A stretch of 64,000 nucleotides of DNA, taken from positions 1 to 64,000 of the forward strand of contig NZ_JAAFKG010000011.1 of NCBI RefSeq assembly GCF_013299185.1, in the 5' to 3' direction. The translations under genes and the position numbers were made by a program. This document shows, piece after piece, positions 45,534 through 54,328 of this stretch (position 1 is its first letter; every line of letters begins with the position of its first letter). The DNA comes from Microcoleus sp. bin48.metabat.b7b8b9.023 (GTDB lineage: Bacteria; Cyanobacteriota; Cyanobacteriia; Cyanobacteriales; Microcoleaceae). The notes below the pieces were generated by a model. It had not been told where the DNA came from. It saw only the letters and a program-made list of their open reading frames with translations, and did not search any database.

Positions 45534-46664
45534 TTATAGTTTTACCAATCTTGATTCTAAAGCTAAATTAACTATTCTTTCTAAAGAAGTGGATTCGTCA
45601 CTTTTGCCAATTATCTTGAAATAGTATGTTATGGACATCGCTAATGGCGAACCGTGACGGTAGTTTCGTCCATACTTGCTCACATAAGATGCCAAATTAT
45701 TCATAACATAATTGTCTCTGTATGCTGGATCATTCACAAATCTATCCCTGGCGCCTAATGCCCTATAGGAGGTATCAGGCATTAACTTAGCTGAAGGAGA
45801 AACCAGACCCAGCTTGTACTCATCCTCATTAATCATTATGCCAATTCCCTTCCGAATATAACCTGTATCTGTGACTATTTCCCAATTCGTCCAAATTCTC
45901 ATTCTAGCTAGGATTTTATTATTGTTGTATCCTCTGGGAAGTGGGAGCCATAAAAACATTGCAGGGCTATTTCGTCTGGCATCAAATCTAAATTCAGCAA
46001 TCAATTTATTTTTGCCGAAACCATACTTAATACTACTAGAGTCAGTAAGTTCCTTGACCCGTCTATCACAGCCTAGAATTTGTCTGCGAACGCTCAAAAC
46101 TCCTTCGCTTTCAGTTTCATTACATTGCTTGATAAATTTTAAAAGCAACCTTGGCGGTTCAGATAGAGTTTCGTTGCTGTATTGTTCTCGATATGTAATT
46201 TCTACTTGTGAAATCTGTTCGGCATCTACATCTTTCAGTTGTAAATTTAAGTTTTCCTCAGAAAGAACGATCGCAAATTGCAAAAACTGAAAAAATAGCC
46301 CGTGATACTTCCTGTCTGTAAAATTATCCCTGTGAAATTTGGGCGCAATTGCTATTAAGCGAACGGGTTGAGCGTAATCCACGCGATCGGCAAAAGGTTT
46401 GTGTTCCAACAAAGCATCGTAATAACGGGTTAACTGCTGAACGACATATCTATCTTCGCCGTTTTTCAACTCCAGCACAACTAACCGTTTATTCTCGTCC
46501 ACCGCTATAATATCGCATCTTTGCTCGTTGACAGTGAATTGCCGCTTGATGACTGTCAAACCGAGCAAACTTTGCAAGTGAACTTCGACAAAATCCTCTA
46601 ACGCTTCTTCATTTGCAAATTCCCACCCCAACCCTGTTTTTCTCAATGCGGCGCTGCTTAGCAT
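45534..46664 (-). CDS. putative NucS/DUF91-like nuclease
   Basis: A 376-residue protein. The N-terminal 110 residues fit a RecB-like nuclease fold: QRCDIIAVDENKRLVVLELK gives the D...ExK pattern typical of DUF91/NucS and similar PD-(D/E)XK enzymes. The rest (about 250 residues, with SITYYFKIIGKSDESTSLER near the end) is not recognised. It may cleave DNA in repair or defence. It lies between a phosphatase and antitoxin-like genes in the defence-rich part of the window. Confidence 0.68.
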   Translation of the reverse strand: MLSSAALRKTGLGWEFANEEALEDFVEVHLQSLLGLTVIKRQFTVNEQRCDIIAVDENKRLVVLELKNGEDRYVVQQLTRYYDALLEHKPFADRVDYAQPVRLIAIAPKFHRDNFTDRKYHGLFFQFLQFAIVLSEENLNLQLKDVDAEQISQVEITYREQYSNETLSEPPRLLLKFIKQCNETESEGVLSVRRQILGCDRRVKELTDSSSIKYGFGKNKLIAEFRFDARRNSPAMFLWLPLPRGYNNNKILARMRIWTNWEIVTDTGYIRKGIGIMINEDEYKLGLVSPSAKLMPDTSYRALGARDRFVNDPAYRDNYVMNNLASYVSKYGRNYRHGSPLAMSITYYFKIIGKSDESTSLERIVNLALESRLVKL

Positions 46665-46772
46665 TTTGACAATTCTTAAAGTCTTTAACCAATTTTACCG
46701 CAACTGTGCGTTATAGTGTCCACAACTATTTGACAATGCGCTAAAATTAAATCAGTCACTCTCTATTGTCCA

Positions 46773-47078
46773 ATGGCTCAATCTATAAAGCAACTCCACG
46801 CCCAAATTCAAGCCATGCCCAGCGATTCGGTGAAGGCGATCGTACTTTCATGGCTGAATCAGTCCAACGGTAATCTCAGCGACTTTGAACGCCTAATCAC
46901 AGAAATTACTGAGGAAAGCGAGGGATATCAATGGGGAGAAATTGACACAGCAAACGAGTTTCAACCTCTGGGCGAAGAACAAACCATCGCAATGAGTCTC
47001 TCCGTCTTGGAAGATTACCAAAAAAGCAAGATAGGCATTTCGGGCGATCGCGTTAAGCAATGGGCAGATAATTTATGA
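46773..47078 (+). CDS. small hypothetical protein, antitoxin-like
   Basis: A 101-residue acidic protein (QSIKQLHAQIQAMPSDSVKA, then SLSVLEDYQKSKIGISGDRV). The end with a short DNA-independent helix plus a Trp resembles addiction-module tails, but I cannot name a family. It precedes the toxin-antitoxin pair at 47147-47736 by 69 bases. Confidence 0.55.
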   Translation: MAQSIKQLHAQIQAMPSDSVKAIVLSWLNQSNGNLSDFERLITEITEESEGYQWGEIDTANEFQPLGEEQTIAMSLSVLEDYQKSKIGISGDRVKQWADNL

Positions 47079-47146
47079 AGCGATGTTTTGGCTAACTATG
47101 CCAAAATAAAGTTACAAATTAAAGTTAACCCTTCATCATAACTTTT

Positions 47147-47401
47147 ATGACCGTTACACTCACCTTACCGCCAAAAATCGAAGCACTGCTGCGCCAACGG
47201 GCTGAAAGTACAGGACAAGATATAACCAGCGTTATCCTAGCTGTTCTCGCCTTTGGCCTTAGCTTTGATGAAAGCGATTTCTTCGAGGCATTGGAAGGGA
47301 TTCAACGCGGACTTGATGACTTCGATCGGGGTCAATTTTCTAGTCTGGAAGATTTTGTCGATCGACAAAACCAGAAATACGGACTTTCTTTGGAAGCATG
47401 A
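47147..47401 (+). CDS. CopG-like antitoxin of a RelE/ParE-type pair
   Basis: An 84-residue protein beginning TVTLTLPPKIEALLRQRAES, a ribbon-helix-helix-like start, and ending with a toxin-binding tail (FVDRQNQKYGLSLEA). Its TGA overlaps the downstream ATG by four bases (ATGA), the usual coupling in toxin-antitoxin operons. The toxin that follows has a stop codon, so this antitoxin probably has no active partner. Confidence 0.7.
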   Translation: MTVTLTLPPKIEALLRQRAESTGQDITSVILAVLAFGLSFDESDFFEALEGIQRGLDDFDRGQFSSLEDFVDRQNQKYGLSLEA

Positions 47402-47736
47402 TTTATCGCATTGATTTTTCTAGTACAGCTCAATCTGAAGCTGATGCAGCGTTTCTGAATTTTTCCCAATTCACGACTCCCGATCGCGCTCAAGCATGGT
47501 ATCAGGGCCTGATTAAAGCGATTTCCTCACTCTCAGAAATGCCCCGTCGTTGTGTTTGAGCCCGTGAAAACGCATTTTTCAGCCAAGAGATTCGCCAGCT
47601 TCTATATGGAAGTGGTAAAGTCACGTATCGCATACTCTTCACTATTCTTGACGATCGACCCATACCAACGGTGAGGATTATCCACATTCGCAATGCACTC
47701 CAACGTGCGATTGGCGAACCCGAAGATGAGGAATAA
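47398..47736 (+). pseudogene. RelE/ParE-type toxin interrupted by TGA
   Basis: The frame starting at ATG 47398 reads MIYRIDFSSTAQSEADAAFL and so on, with a TGA at 47557-47559 (codon 54). It then continues in the same frame as ENAFFSQEIRQLLYGSGKVT to a TAA at 47734-47736, for 112 codons. The second half contains the usual RelE/ParE beta strands (YRILFTILDDRPIPTVRIIH). A single-base change explains the loss. Stop-codon readthrough is conceivable but not supported by any visible signal. Confidence 0.88.
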
Positions 47737-47816
47737 TCTTATGCTTAGCTGATCTATATTTTTGGGGAATAAGCGATCGCGAATTCCATTCACCAGCAAC
47801 TATTTCTTTCTTCCAG

Positions 47817-47912
47817 TCCGCGGAGGCGGACATTGTTTGTATAGTCGCGAATTCCATTCGCCCGGTAACTGCGGACATTGTTTGTATAGCCGCGAATTCC
47901 ATTCGCCCGGTA
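47817..47912. repeat. two units related to the 58-bp array
   Basis: Two units (GTCCGCGGAGGCGGAC or CTGCGGAC, then ATTGTTTGTATAG, then CGCGAATTCCATTCG) lie between the broken toxin and the methyltransferase. They are the same family as the array at 32804-33441. Confidence 0.7.
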
Positions 47913-47917
47913 ATTGG

Positions 47918-48607
47918 CTACATTCGCCCCCTAACTCGCAGCATCTTATTTCCACCTTTTTGAAACTCATAAGGAGCCTCTTGAATTTCCACACGAAAAT
48001 TTCGGTTTTTCAATTCGGCAATCACCGGATTTAAATGCTCGGATTCCTCCCCGCTAAAACTCTGCAACAGCGGAAACACCCGCACTTCTTTAGCAACCCG
48101 ACACATTTCCATAATTGCTTCTAGATGAAATTCTTCCGAAAGCAGGTGAGAATAAGCAAATAAGAAATGGCTGCACAAAGCTAAGTCAAATTGATTGTTA
48201 TCGAAGGGCAAAACAGGCAGCTCAGCAGTCAGGTAGCGGCCTTGCTCCAAGCCAGAGGGAAAATCTGCTAAAAATTCCTGCATTGCTTTCATCCGCACTT
48301 CGCCTAGCTGGTACGGCGATTCAAAATTGTTCCAGAGGTAGCCGTCTACATTGGCTTTAACACCGTCAATTACAGTTTGATATGTTTCTTGGATGCGATC
48401 GCCAATTTCCACCGCCGTAAACTGATAAACCGGATCGCAAGAAATCACCTTGTTACCTTGGCGAGTCATTTCGGCATTGAAACTCGCCGGCCCGCCCGCA
48501 CAATCAAGAATTGCTAGCTTGAGGTCACCTGATGTCAGGCTAAACATTCCTATATATTCATCCAAGCAGCGTCCCCAGGGAATTACCTTCTCCAATTTTA
48601 GTGACAC
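47918..48607 (-). CDS. SAM-dependent methyltransferase-like protein
   Basis: A 229-residue protein with a class I methyltransferase fold: AILDCAGGPASFNAEMTRQG is motif I, followed by KVISCDPVYQFTAVEIGDRI and the later FDLALCSHFLFAYSHL. The substrate is unknown. It lies alone; the upstream gap contains no clear promoter. Confidence 0.75.
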   Translation of the reverse strand: MSLKLEKVIPWGRCLDEYIGMFSLTSGDLKLAILDCAGGPASFNAEMTRQGNKVISCDPVYQFTAVEIGDRIQETYQTVIDGVKANVDGYLWNNFESPYQLGEVRMKAMQEFLADFPSGLEQGRYLTAELPVLPFDNNQFDLALCSHFLFAYSHLLSEEFHLEAIMEMCRVAKEVRVFPLLQSFSGEESEHLNPVIAELKNRNFRVEIQEAPYEFQKGGNKMLRVRGRM

Positions 48608-48907
48608 TTGTCTTTGTCCCGCAGATACAATTATTAATATTTTACATCAAATAAGGATCGTTTGTTCTAGATATTTTATTTCGGGGGGTTGATTTGCATC
48701 CCGACTTATGTATAAATAATTTTGAGAACAGTTGGCTCGCTTTACGCTTTCTTTATAAAGAAGGTACTCGATTGCCGCACAAATTTTATGATTCCACCTC
48801 TGGATTTTCCAGGGCAGCGAGGCTACACTGGACAGAACGGAAAATAAACTAAAATTAACTAGCTAAATTGCGATCGTTCATTGGCAGACTGCAACCAGGA
48901 AACAACT
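48608..48907. other. gene-free stretch
   Basis: Divergent region between the methyltransferase and the SLBB protein. I see no repeat or RNA. AGGA (48897-48900) is a ribosome site for ATG 48908, and the earlier TTG at 48881 is not needed. Confidence 0.4.
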
Positions 48908-50779
48908 ATGAAACATAACGTTCAAACCGCTACAAGTCTGAGTTTGTCAGCACTCCTGGTGCTAAGCGGTTCGCTGCCCAGTATAGCTCAATTGCCTGCC
49001 GTCAGAACTCCTGCACGCGCTCCGAGCCCAAACAGGCCGAGAGTACCGCCACCACCGCCTCCGGGTTCGAGTTTCCCGCGGATCGGCAATTCGGGTTCGC
49101 TGATACAAGAAGCGGCTTATACTTTAGGCCCGGGCGATCGCATTGCTTTAGATATCTTCGGCGTCCCTGAATTCAGCAAAGAATATCAAGTCTTAGTTGA
49201 CGGAACCCTCAATCTACCAATCATTCGCAGTGTCTCAATTCAAGGGTTGACGCTGCAACAAGCCGCTACCGTCATTACCAAGAGATACGAACCCTTCATC
49301 AATGTTCCCGTTGTCACCGTGACTCTGATGGTTACTCGCCCCCTAAATATAGGTGTTGCCGGTGAAGTTACTCGCCCCGGTTCCTACAAAATTAATGCCA
49401 GCAGAGAAGGAACCGGAGGAGGCGTAAAATTTCCAACTTTGATGGAAATGCTGCAACTTGCCAAAGGGGTGACATCCGCAGGAGATATGCGAAACGTCCA
49501 AATTCGCCGTCCCCGCAGAGGCGGAGCAGAGCAACTTATTACTGTTAATTTGCAGGATTTTTTAGATACGGGAAATTTGAGCCAAGATGTCACGATCCGA
49601 GATGGAGATACAATTTTTGTACCGACAGCAAGTGCTCTGAATACCCAAGAAGTCCGTCAAAGAGCCAGTGCTAGTTTTTCCGCTGATATTACTAAACCAA
49701 TTGGCGTCGTAATTGTTGGAGAAGTCAACAGGCCGGGGCCTTATACTGTATCTGCTTCGGATTTGCGATCGACTAACCAACAAACAGATCTGAGTTTTGT
49801 CTCTATTGAACAACAACAAGGAGGAGGAGCCGTTGTCGGATTACCAACAATCACTAGAGCACTCAAAATTGCTGGCGGTATCACCACAGAAGCAGACATT
49901 CGCCGCGTCCAAATCCGCCGCCGTGTCAGAGGTGGCACTGAACAAACTATCACGGTAAATCTGTGGGATTTGCTGCAAAAAGGTGATGCAACTCAAGATG
50001 TTTTACTGCAAGAAGGAGATAGCGTCATTATTCCGACGGCATCTACTGTAGACTTAGCTGAAGTTGCCCAACTCGGAAGTACAAGTTTCTCTCCAAATGC
50101 GATCAGCATCAATATTGTAGGGGAAGTGATCAGGCCCGGAGCTTTACAGGTTAAACCTAGTACATCCCTCCACCAAGCTTTGCTGACTGCGGGTAGTTTC
50201 AATCAATTGCGGGCTAAAAAAGATAAGGTGGAACTGCTGCGTTTGAACCCCAACGGTACTGTTACTCGCCGCACTATTAATGTCGATTTTGCTCAAGGGC
50301 TGAATCCTGACAATAACCCAACTCTCCGAAACAACGATGTGATTCTCGTAGCGCGATCGGGCTATACTAGGGTAGCAGACAATATTGCCACTTTCTTGCA
50401 GCCGATAACAGGAGTTGCAGGTGGAATCAACACTGTTAGCGGAATTTTTACTGGGTTTCAAACAACTATCAACGCTTTTCAGAACTTATTTTTGGGAGGA
50501 GATTTCGATCGGCGAAATCAACTCAGACAGCTTCGGGAACAACGTGAAGACAGACAACAGCAACGTGCAGACAGAGAGCTAGACAGACAGAGACAAGCTG
50601 AAGACAGAAGGCTGCAAGCTGAAGACAGAGCGCGCCAAGCTGAAGACAGACGCTTGCAACTCGAAGACAGACAGCGACAGATAGATCTTCAAAATCGGCA
50701 ACTTCAACTTCAACAGCAGCAAAATCAGCAGCTACAGCAACTACAACCACAGCAAATTATGCCAACAACTACTCCTTGA
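48908..50779 (+). CDS. SLBB-domain polysaccharide export protein (Wza-like)
   Basis: About 623 residues. A signal peptide (MKHNVQTATSLSLSALLVLS) is followed by a Pro-rich linker. The polysaccharide export domain comes next (YTLGPGDRIALDIFGVPEFS). Three SLBB domains then follow, each starting with a GEV.RPG motif (GEVTRPGSYKI, GEVNRPGPYTV and GEVIRPGALQV). Such proteins form the outer-membrane channel for exopolysaccharide. The last 90 residues are a long Gln/Arg/Glu-rich helix with repeated EDR (RRLQAEDRARQAEDRRLQLE), which is not part of the usual family. No other polysaccharide export genes are adjacent. Confidence 0.88.
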   Translation: MKHNVQTATSLSLSALLVLSGSLPSIAQLPAVRTPARAPSPNRPRVPPPPPPGSSFPRIGNSGSLIQEAAYTLGPGDRIALDIFGVPEFSKEYQVLVDGTLNLPIIRSVSIQGLTLQQAATVITKRYEPFINVPVVTVTLMVTRPLNIGVAGEVTRPGSYKINASREGTGGGVKFPTLMEMLQLAKGVTSAGDMRNVQIRRPRRGGAEQLITVNLQDFLDTGNLSQDVTIRDGDTIFVPTASALNTQEVRQRASASFSADITKPIGVVIVGEVNRPGPYTVSASDLRSTNQQTDLSFVSIEQQQGGGAVVGLPTITRALKIAGGITTEADIRRVQIRRRVRGGTEQTITVNLWDLLQKGDATQDVLLQEGDSVIIPTASTVDLAEVAQLGSTSFSPNAISINIVGEVIRPGALQVKPSTSLHQALLTAGSFNQLRAKKDKVELLRLNPNGTVTRRTINVDFAQGLNPDNNPTLRNNDVILVARSGYTRVADNIATFLQPITGVAGGINTVSGIFTGFQTTINAFQNLFLGGDFDRRNQLRQLREQREDRQQQRADRELDRQRQAEDRRLQAEDRARQAEDRRLQLEDRQRQIDLQNRQLQLQQQQNQQLQQLQPQQIMPTTTP

Positions 50780-50790
50780 TCTTTAGCGCT

Positions 50791-51016
50791 AGGGTGCGTC
50801 AGTTTAGTAATTGTCGATCGTGACAAAAATCTAATTCTGACACACAATTGATTCCGTGGTGCCTCACTTGTGATATCAATTCCGGTTGCACCGGAATAAT
50901 GTTGACTGTTGACTGTTGACTGTTGACTGTTGACTGTTTAAATAATACCGATGCAACCGGAAACGATATGAGATTGTGAGGAAAGTACCAAAAATATTAT
51001 TTTTATGACGCACCCT
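50791..51016. repeat. AGGGTGCGTCA element with inner repeats
   Basis: AGGGTGCGTCA (50791-50801) and TGACGCACCCT (51006-51016) are perfect outer inverted ends. Inside is a second pair, CCGGTTGCA (50882-50890) and TGCAACCGG (50952-50960), enclosing five TTGACTG heptamers (50900-50938). The pattern suggests successive insertions. A hairpin AAGTCCGC-ATAA-GCGGACTT (51040-51059) follows and may terminate transcription between the convergent genes. Confidence 0.65.
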
Positions 51017-51106
51017 ACTTCACTGAAATGACATAAATCAAGTCCGCATAAGCGGACTTGAAATTAATAGTTTAGGAGGCTCTTATGTCAGAGAAAGTGT
51101 GAGTTG

Positions 51107-51802
51107 TCAAGTTTCATTCAAAATATTTAGCAAAACTTTTCTGTATATATCTAAACCTTTGGCATTGAGGTGAACGCCGTCTATTGTTAAATCTCCATTT
51201 AGAGCTTTTTCCTTAAATAAGGCTTGTATGCCACTAGATTCCACAGGAATATTTTCGTCGGTGGCGACTTGATTGATGAGAACATTAATTTCGTCAACTC
51301 TGGCAATTGTTCCGGCAAATTTAGGATTGTAGCTGGCGGCAAGAGTTGAGTAAAAAGCAGGAATCAGAATAATCTGCTTGGTGCCGATCGATCGCATAAT
51401 TGCGATCGCCTGTTTCAAATTGCTGACGAATGCCTCATCCCTGATGCCGTACATAGCATCATTTGTGCCGATCGCCAAAATCGATTTTTTGCAAGTAAAC
51501 CCCTGGGGGACTACAAGTTTAAGCTGTTCTAGCAGCGAAACAGAACTCATTGAGCCGATCGCAAAATTAAAGTTTTTTTCTCCCAAAGAATCGCCCAATG
51601 CCGAAGAAATAGAATCGCCCCACACGCAACCTTGATATTGCCCGTCTTTAATTTGCTGCACCTGATTGTACACCAAAACTTGCCACCACAGGGCAGAACT
51701 CACTGTATCTCCCGAAGGTGGATTAGCAAACACCCGAAACGGGATGTAAGCGAACAACAACAAAGTCAAGAAGACAGAGATAAATCTAAATTTCACTTTC
51801 AT
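51107..51802 (-). CDS. GDSL/SGNH-family secreted hydrolase
   Basis: A 231-residue protein with a signal peptide (KFRFISVFLTLLLFAYIPFR). The SGNH blocks are visible: VWGDSISSALG (Ser of block I), LAIGTNDAMYG (block III Asn) and DGVHLNAKG (block V Asp-His). It is an esterase or lipase of unknown substrate acting outside the cytoplasm. It converges with the SLBB gene, so a polysaccharide deacylase role is possible but only inferred from position. Confidence 0.85.
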   Translation of the reverse strand: MKVKFRFISVFLTLLLFAYIPFRVFANPPSGDTVSSALWWQVLVYNQVQQIKDGQYQGCVWGDSISSALGDSLGEKNFNFAIGSMSSVSLLEQLKLVVPQGFTCKKSILAIGTNDAMYGIRDEAFVSNLKQAIAIMRSIGTKQIILIPAFYSTLAASYNPKFAGTIARVDEINVLINQVATDENIPVESSGIQALFKEKALNGDLTIDGVHLNAKGLDIYRKVLLNILNET

Positions 51803-52092
51803 AAAACTTGCTGCTACTTTTGCTGCTATTTGAGTTTATGCTATTCCTTTAACCACAACTCAGTATTAGACTTCTTGCAAAAGTCGGGAATAGGGAACAG
51901 GGAACGGGGAACAGCGAACAAGAATTAATGCAAACAAAACCGCAACAATATTTTTGCAATCTTGTCTAATTATGTAAAAATTCAGTGAGATTGCGATGCG
52001 TCGGTTGCAGTCAATATTTCTAGCCGCAGGTTTCATTCAAAAGAATATGTAAACCACATCCCGAATATTTATCAACTAGCCCCACCTCTCAA

Positions 52093-52920
52093 TTAACTTG
52101 TAGCCCCCAACAATTCAGGTTGCAAAACCTGATTTAATTTGCCGCTGCGAAATCCCTCCAAATCCAAAGTCGCATACACAAAACCAAAGTCTTGAAATAC
52201 CGCTACTAATGCAGGCAAATCCGCATTTAATACAAACTCTTGAATCTCCTGGGCCGGCAATTCAATTCGTGCCGTATCTCCATCCGATCGCACGCGCAGA
52301 TTTTTCAGTCCCAACTGCCGCAAATACCGTTCAGCGCGCCCCACTCTTTGCAACTTGGCAACGGTGATTTCTTCACCGTAGGGAAAGCGCGAACTCAAAC
52401 AAGGCTGTGCCGGTTTGTCCCACCAAGGCAAACCCAATTCTCTTGCTAACTGCCGCACTTCAAATTTAGTCATGCCGACTTCTGCTAAAGGCGATCGCGC
52501 GCCCCGTTCCTTTGCAGCCTGAATCCCCGGGCGGTAATCCTTTAAATCATCACCATTCACCCCATCCACCACATAAGGATAACCCTTGGCAAGTGCTAGC
52601 GGTTTCAAAGTATCGTGCAGTTCGCTTTTGCAGAAATAGCAGCGATTAACCGGGTTAGAAGTGTAATTAGGATTTGCCATTTCCTGAGTTTCGACTTCCT
52701 GGTGGGCGATGCCAATTTCTGCGGCTTGAATCCGGGCATCTTCCAAATCTTCTGTCAGTAGAGACGGAGAAACAGCCGTTACAGCCAAAGCGCGATCGCC
52801 CAACACGTCAAAAGCAATTTTTGCCACCAAAGTGCTGTCAATGCCGCCAGAGTAGGCAATCAGCGCTCGTTCCATCAGCGCGAAAATGTCTTTTAATTCT
52901 TCGAGTTTTTTCACTAACAT
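52093..52920 (-). CDS. larE: LarE, ATP-dependent sacrificial sulfur transferase
   Basis: LarE builds the nickel-pincer cofactor by giving up its own cysteine sulfur, after adenylating the substrate. The 275-residue protein has the PP-loop IAYSGGIDSTLVAKIAF (about 22-38) and the conserved NRCYFCKSELH. Its CLSSRFPYGEEITVAKL block is typical. No other lar gene is adjacent, so the role in lactate racemase maturation cannot be confirmed; LarE homologues are common in cyanobacteria. Confidence 0.9.
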   Translation of the reverse strand: MLVKKLEELKDIFALMERALIAYSGGIDSTLVAKIAFDVLGDRALAVTAVSPSLLTEDLEDARIQAAEIGIAHQEVETQEMANPNYTSNPVNRCYFCKSELHDTLKPLALAKGYPYVVDGVNGDDLKDYRPGIQAAKERGARSPLAEVGMTKFEVRQLARELGLPWWDKPAQPCLSSRFPYGEEITVAKLQRVGRAERYLRQLGLKNLRVRSDGDTARIELPAQEIQEFVLNADLPALVAVFQDFGFVYATLDLEGFRSGKLNQVLQPELLGATS

Positions 52921-53221
52921 GATTTCAACTTTTATTACAAATAGATAAGTTAGAACAATGGTTCGGACACTTTTTTTAGTGCTGGATGACGTATCCTCTA
53001 GGGTTTCGGGTTGCCAGCGATAATTAAATCAATGTCACGTCTGAGCCTCAGTTGCATTTTATTCGTAATTTCTACGATCTATACGCTGTAAAGCTTGTGG
53101 TTTCGTTCTAAAAACTGTCCGGAGTATTGTTAGAAAGCAGACTAAATAAAGGAAGATGAAGAAAGTACATCTCGCTCGGCTTTCCTTCTTCCTTCTTCCT
53201 TCTTCCTTCTTCCTTCTAATC
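52921..53221. other. gene-free stretch with CTTCCTT repeats
   Basis: No gene is supported. A CTTCCTT short tandem run (about 53185-53215) adjoins the Uma2 stop. The left half holds no recognisable element. Confidence 0.5.
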
Positions 53222-54169
53222 TTATTCTGGATCGATACCGAGGGCTGCCAATCGCGCCAAAAGTTCTTGATTGCGCTGTCTTTCCTGTTCCAGCAGCGTT
53301 TGGGCGGACTCTTTATCTTGCTGTTCGCGATTTGCCCGCTGGCTTTCGGCTTCTGCCCGCTGGCTTTCAGCTTCTGCCCGCTGGCTTTCAGCTTCTGCCC
53401 GCTGACTTTCAGCTTCTGCCCGCTGGCTTTCAGCTTCTGCCCGCTGGCTTTCGGCTTCTGCCCGCTGGCTTTCGGCTTCGGCCCGCTGACTTTCGGCTTC
53501 GGCCCGCTGACGTTCTACTTCCGCCCGTTCTTCCGGCCACAAAAGCAACTCTCCGTCTGCATTCCACCAGCGCAGCCAATTTCCTGTTCTACCTTCCCGA
53601 GTTCCCACCCAAACTCCCAAAAATAGATTTAATCCGGGTATCAAATAACGCCCATTTTCATCAGGATCTTGATTGTTGTAGCGATCGGATTCCAGCGCAT
53701 AAACTTCTAGTCTGCCCGTATGCGGCCGAAAAATGACATAGCGAGGAACTTTGATTACTTGTTCGTAAAAGAACCACTTGCCGATTTCTTCTGTGTGTTC
53801 GACAGAGTATTCATCGCCGTAAGTAGCTGAGAGAAATTCCATCACTACAAAAGGCACTGTTCCTTCGGTATGAGGCGTGTAACTGCGGCGGGGATAGCTG
53901 TGAGGCCAAGGTTGTACCGGTTGGACGTACATCCAGTCTGGGGCTTTGCAAATAGTGCGATCGTCCACAGCAGCACATAAAGCAAAATTAGAAACTATCA
54001 ATGCGTCTTGCGTGAGTTCAGGGGAATCAATTACAGACTGGCGCAAACCGTTAGATATTAAAGGATGTTCTATATTTTCCACGGGGTCATCTGGTAGAAT
54101 AAAATCATCGGGTAGCAGGGGCCAGGTAATTTTTAGTTGCGATATCGGTTTGTGAGTTACAGCAGTCAT
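53222..54169 (-). CDS. Uma2-family protein with a heptapeptide-repeat tail
   Basis: A 315-residue protein. The first 210 residues form the Uma2/PD-(D/E)XK-like domain (TEGTVPFVVMEFLSATYGDE, FRPHTGRLEVYALESDRYNN). It is followed by eight perfect or near-perfect copies of RAEAESQ (from the 21-bp unit at 53335-53502) and then a coiled-coil tail (RQRNQELLARLAALGIDPE). The heptads predict a long helix. The repeat count probably varies between strains, as the DNA units differ by few bases. The nuclease activity is not demonstrated for this family subgroup. Confidence 0.8.
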   Translation of the reverse strand: MTAVTHKPISQLKITWPLLPDDFILPDDPVENIEHPLISNGLRQSVIDSPELTQDALIVSNFALCAAVDDRTICKAPDWMYVQPVQPWPHSYPRRSYTPHTEGTVPFVVMEFLSATYGDEYSVEHTEEIGKWFFYEQVIKVPRYVIFRPHTGRLEVYALESDRYNNQDPDENGRYLIPGLNLFLGVWVGTREGRTGNWLRWWNADGELLLWPEERAEVERQRAEAESQRAEAESQRAEAESQRAEAESQRAEAESQRAEAESQRAEAESQRAEAESQRANREQQDKESAQTLLEQERQRNQELLARLAALGIDPE

Positions 54170-54268
54170 AAGTCACCTCATTTTACCAATAAAAGTTTTA
54201 GTTTTAGTCGAGATTGGCGATCGACAACCTTGTCTTTATCTTAGCGCGCTAATTAGATAATAAAATTG

Positions 54269-54325
54269 GTTCGTAGTGAGGACTTTAGTCCGCAAAATCC
54301 GAAGACTAAAGTTCTCACTACGAAC
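54269..54325. repeat. GTAGTGAGGACTTTAGTCC inverted unit
   Basis: GTTCGTAGTGAGGACTTTAG and CTAAAGTTCTCACTACGAAC face each other in the last bases before fraE; same family as 36102-36581. Confidence 0.8.
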
Positions 54326-54328
54326 TAT

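Noticed and set aside
53156-53736. plus-strand open frames with PAGFRLLPAGFQLL-type repeats
   Set aside because: They are the reverse-strand shadow of the RAEAESQ repeats of the Uma2 gene on the minus strand.
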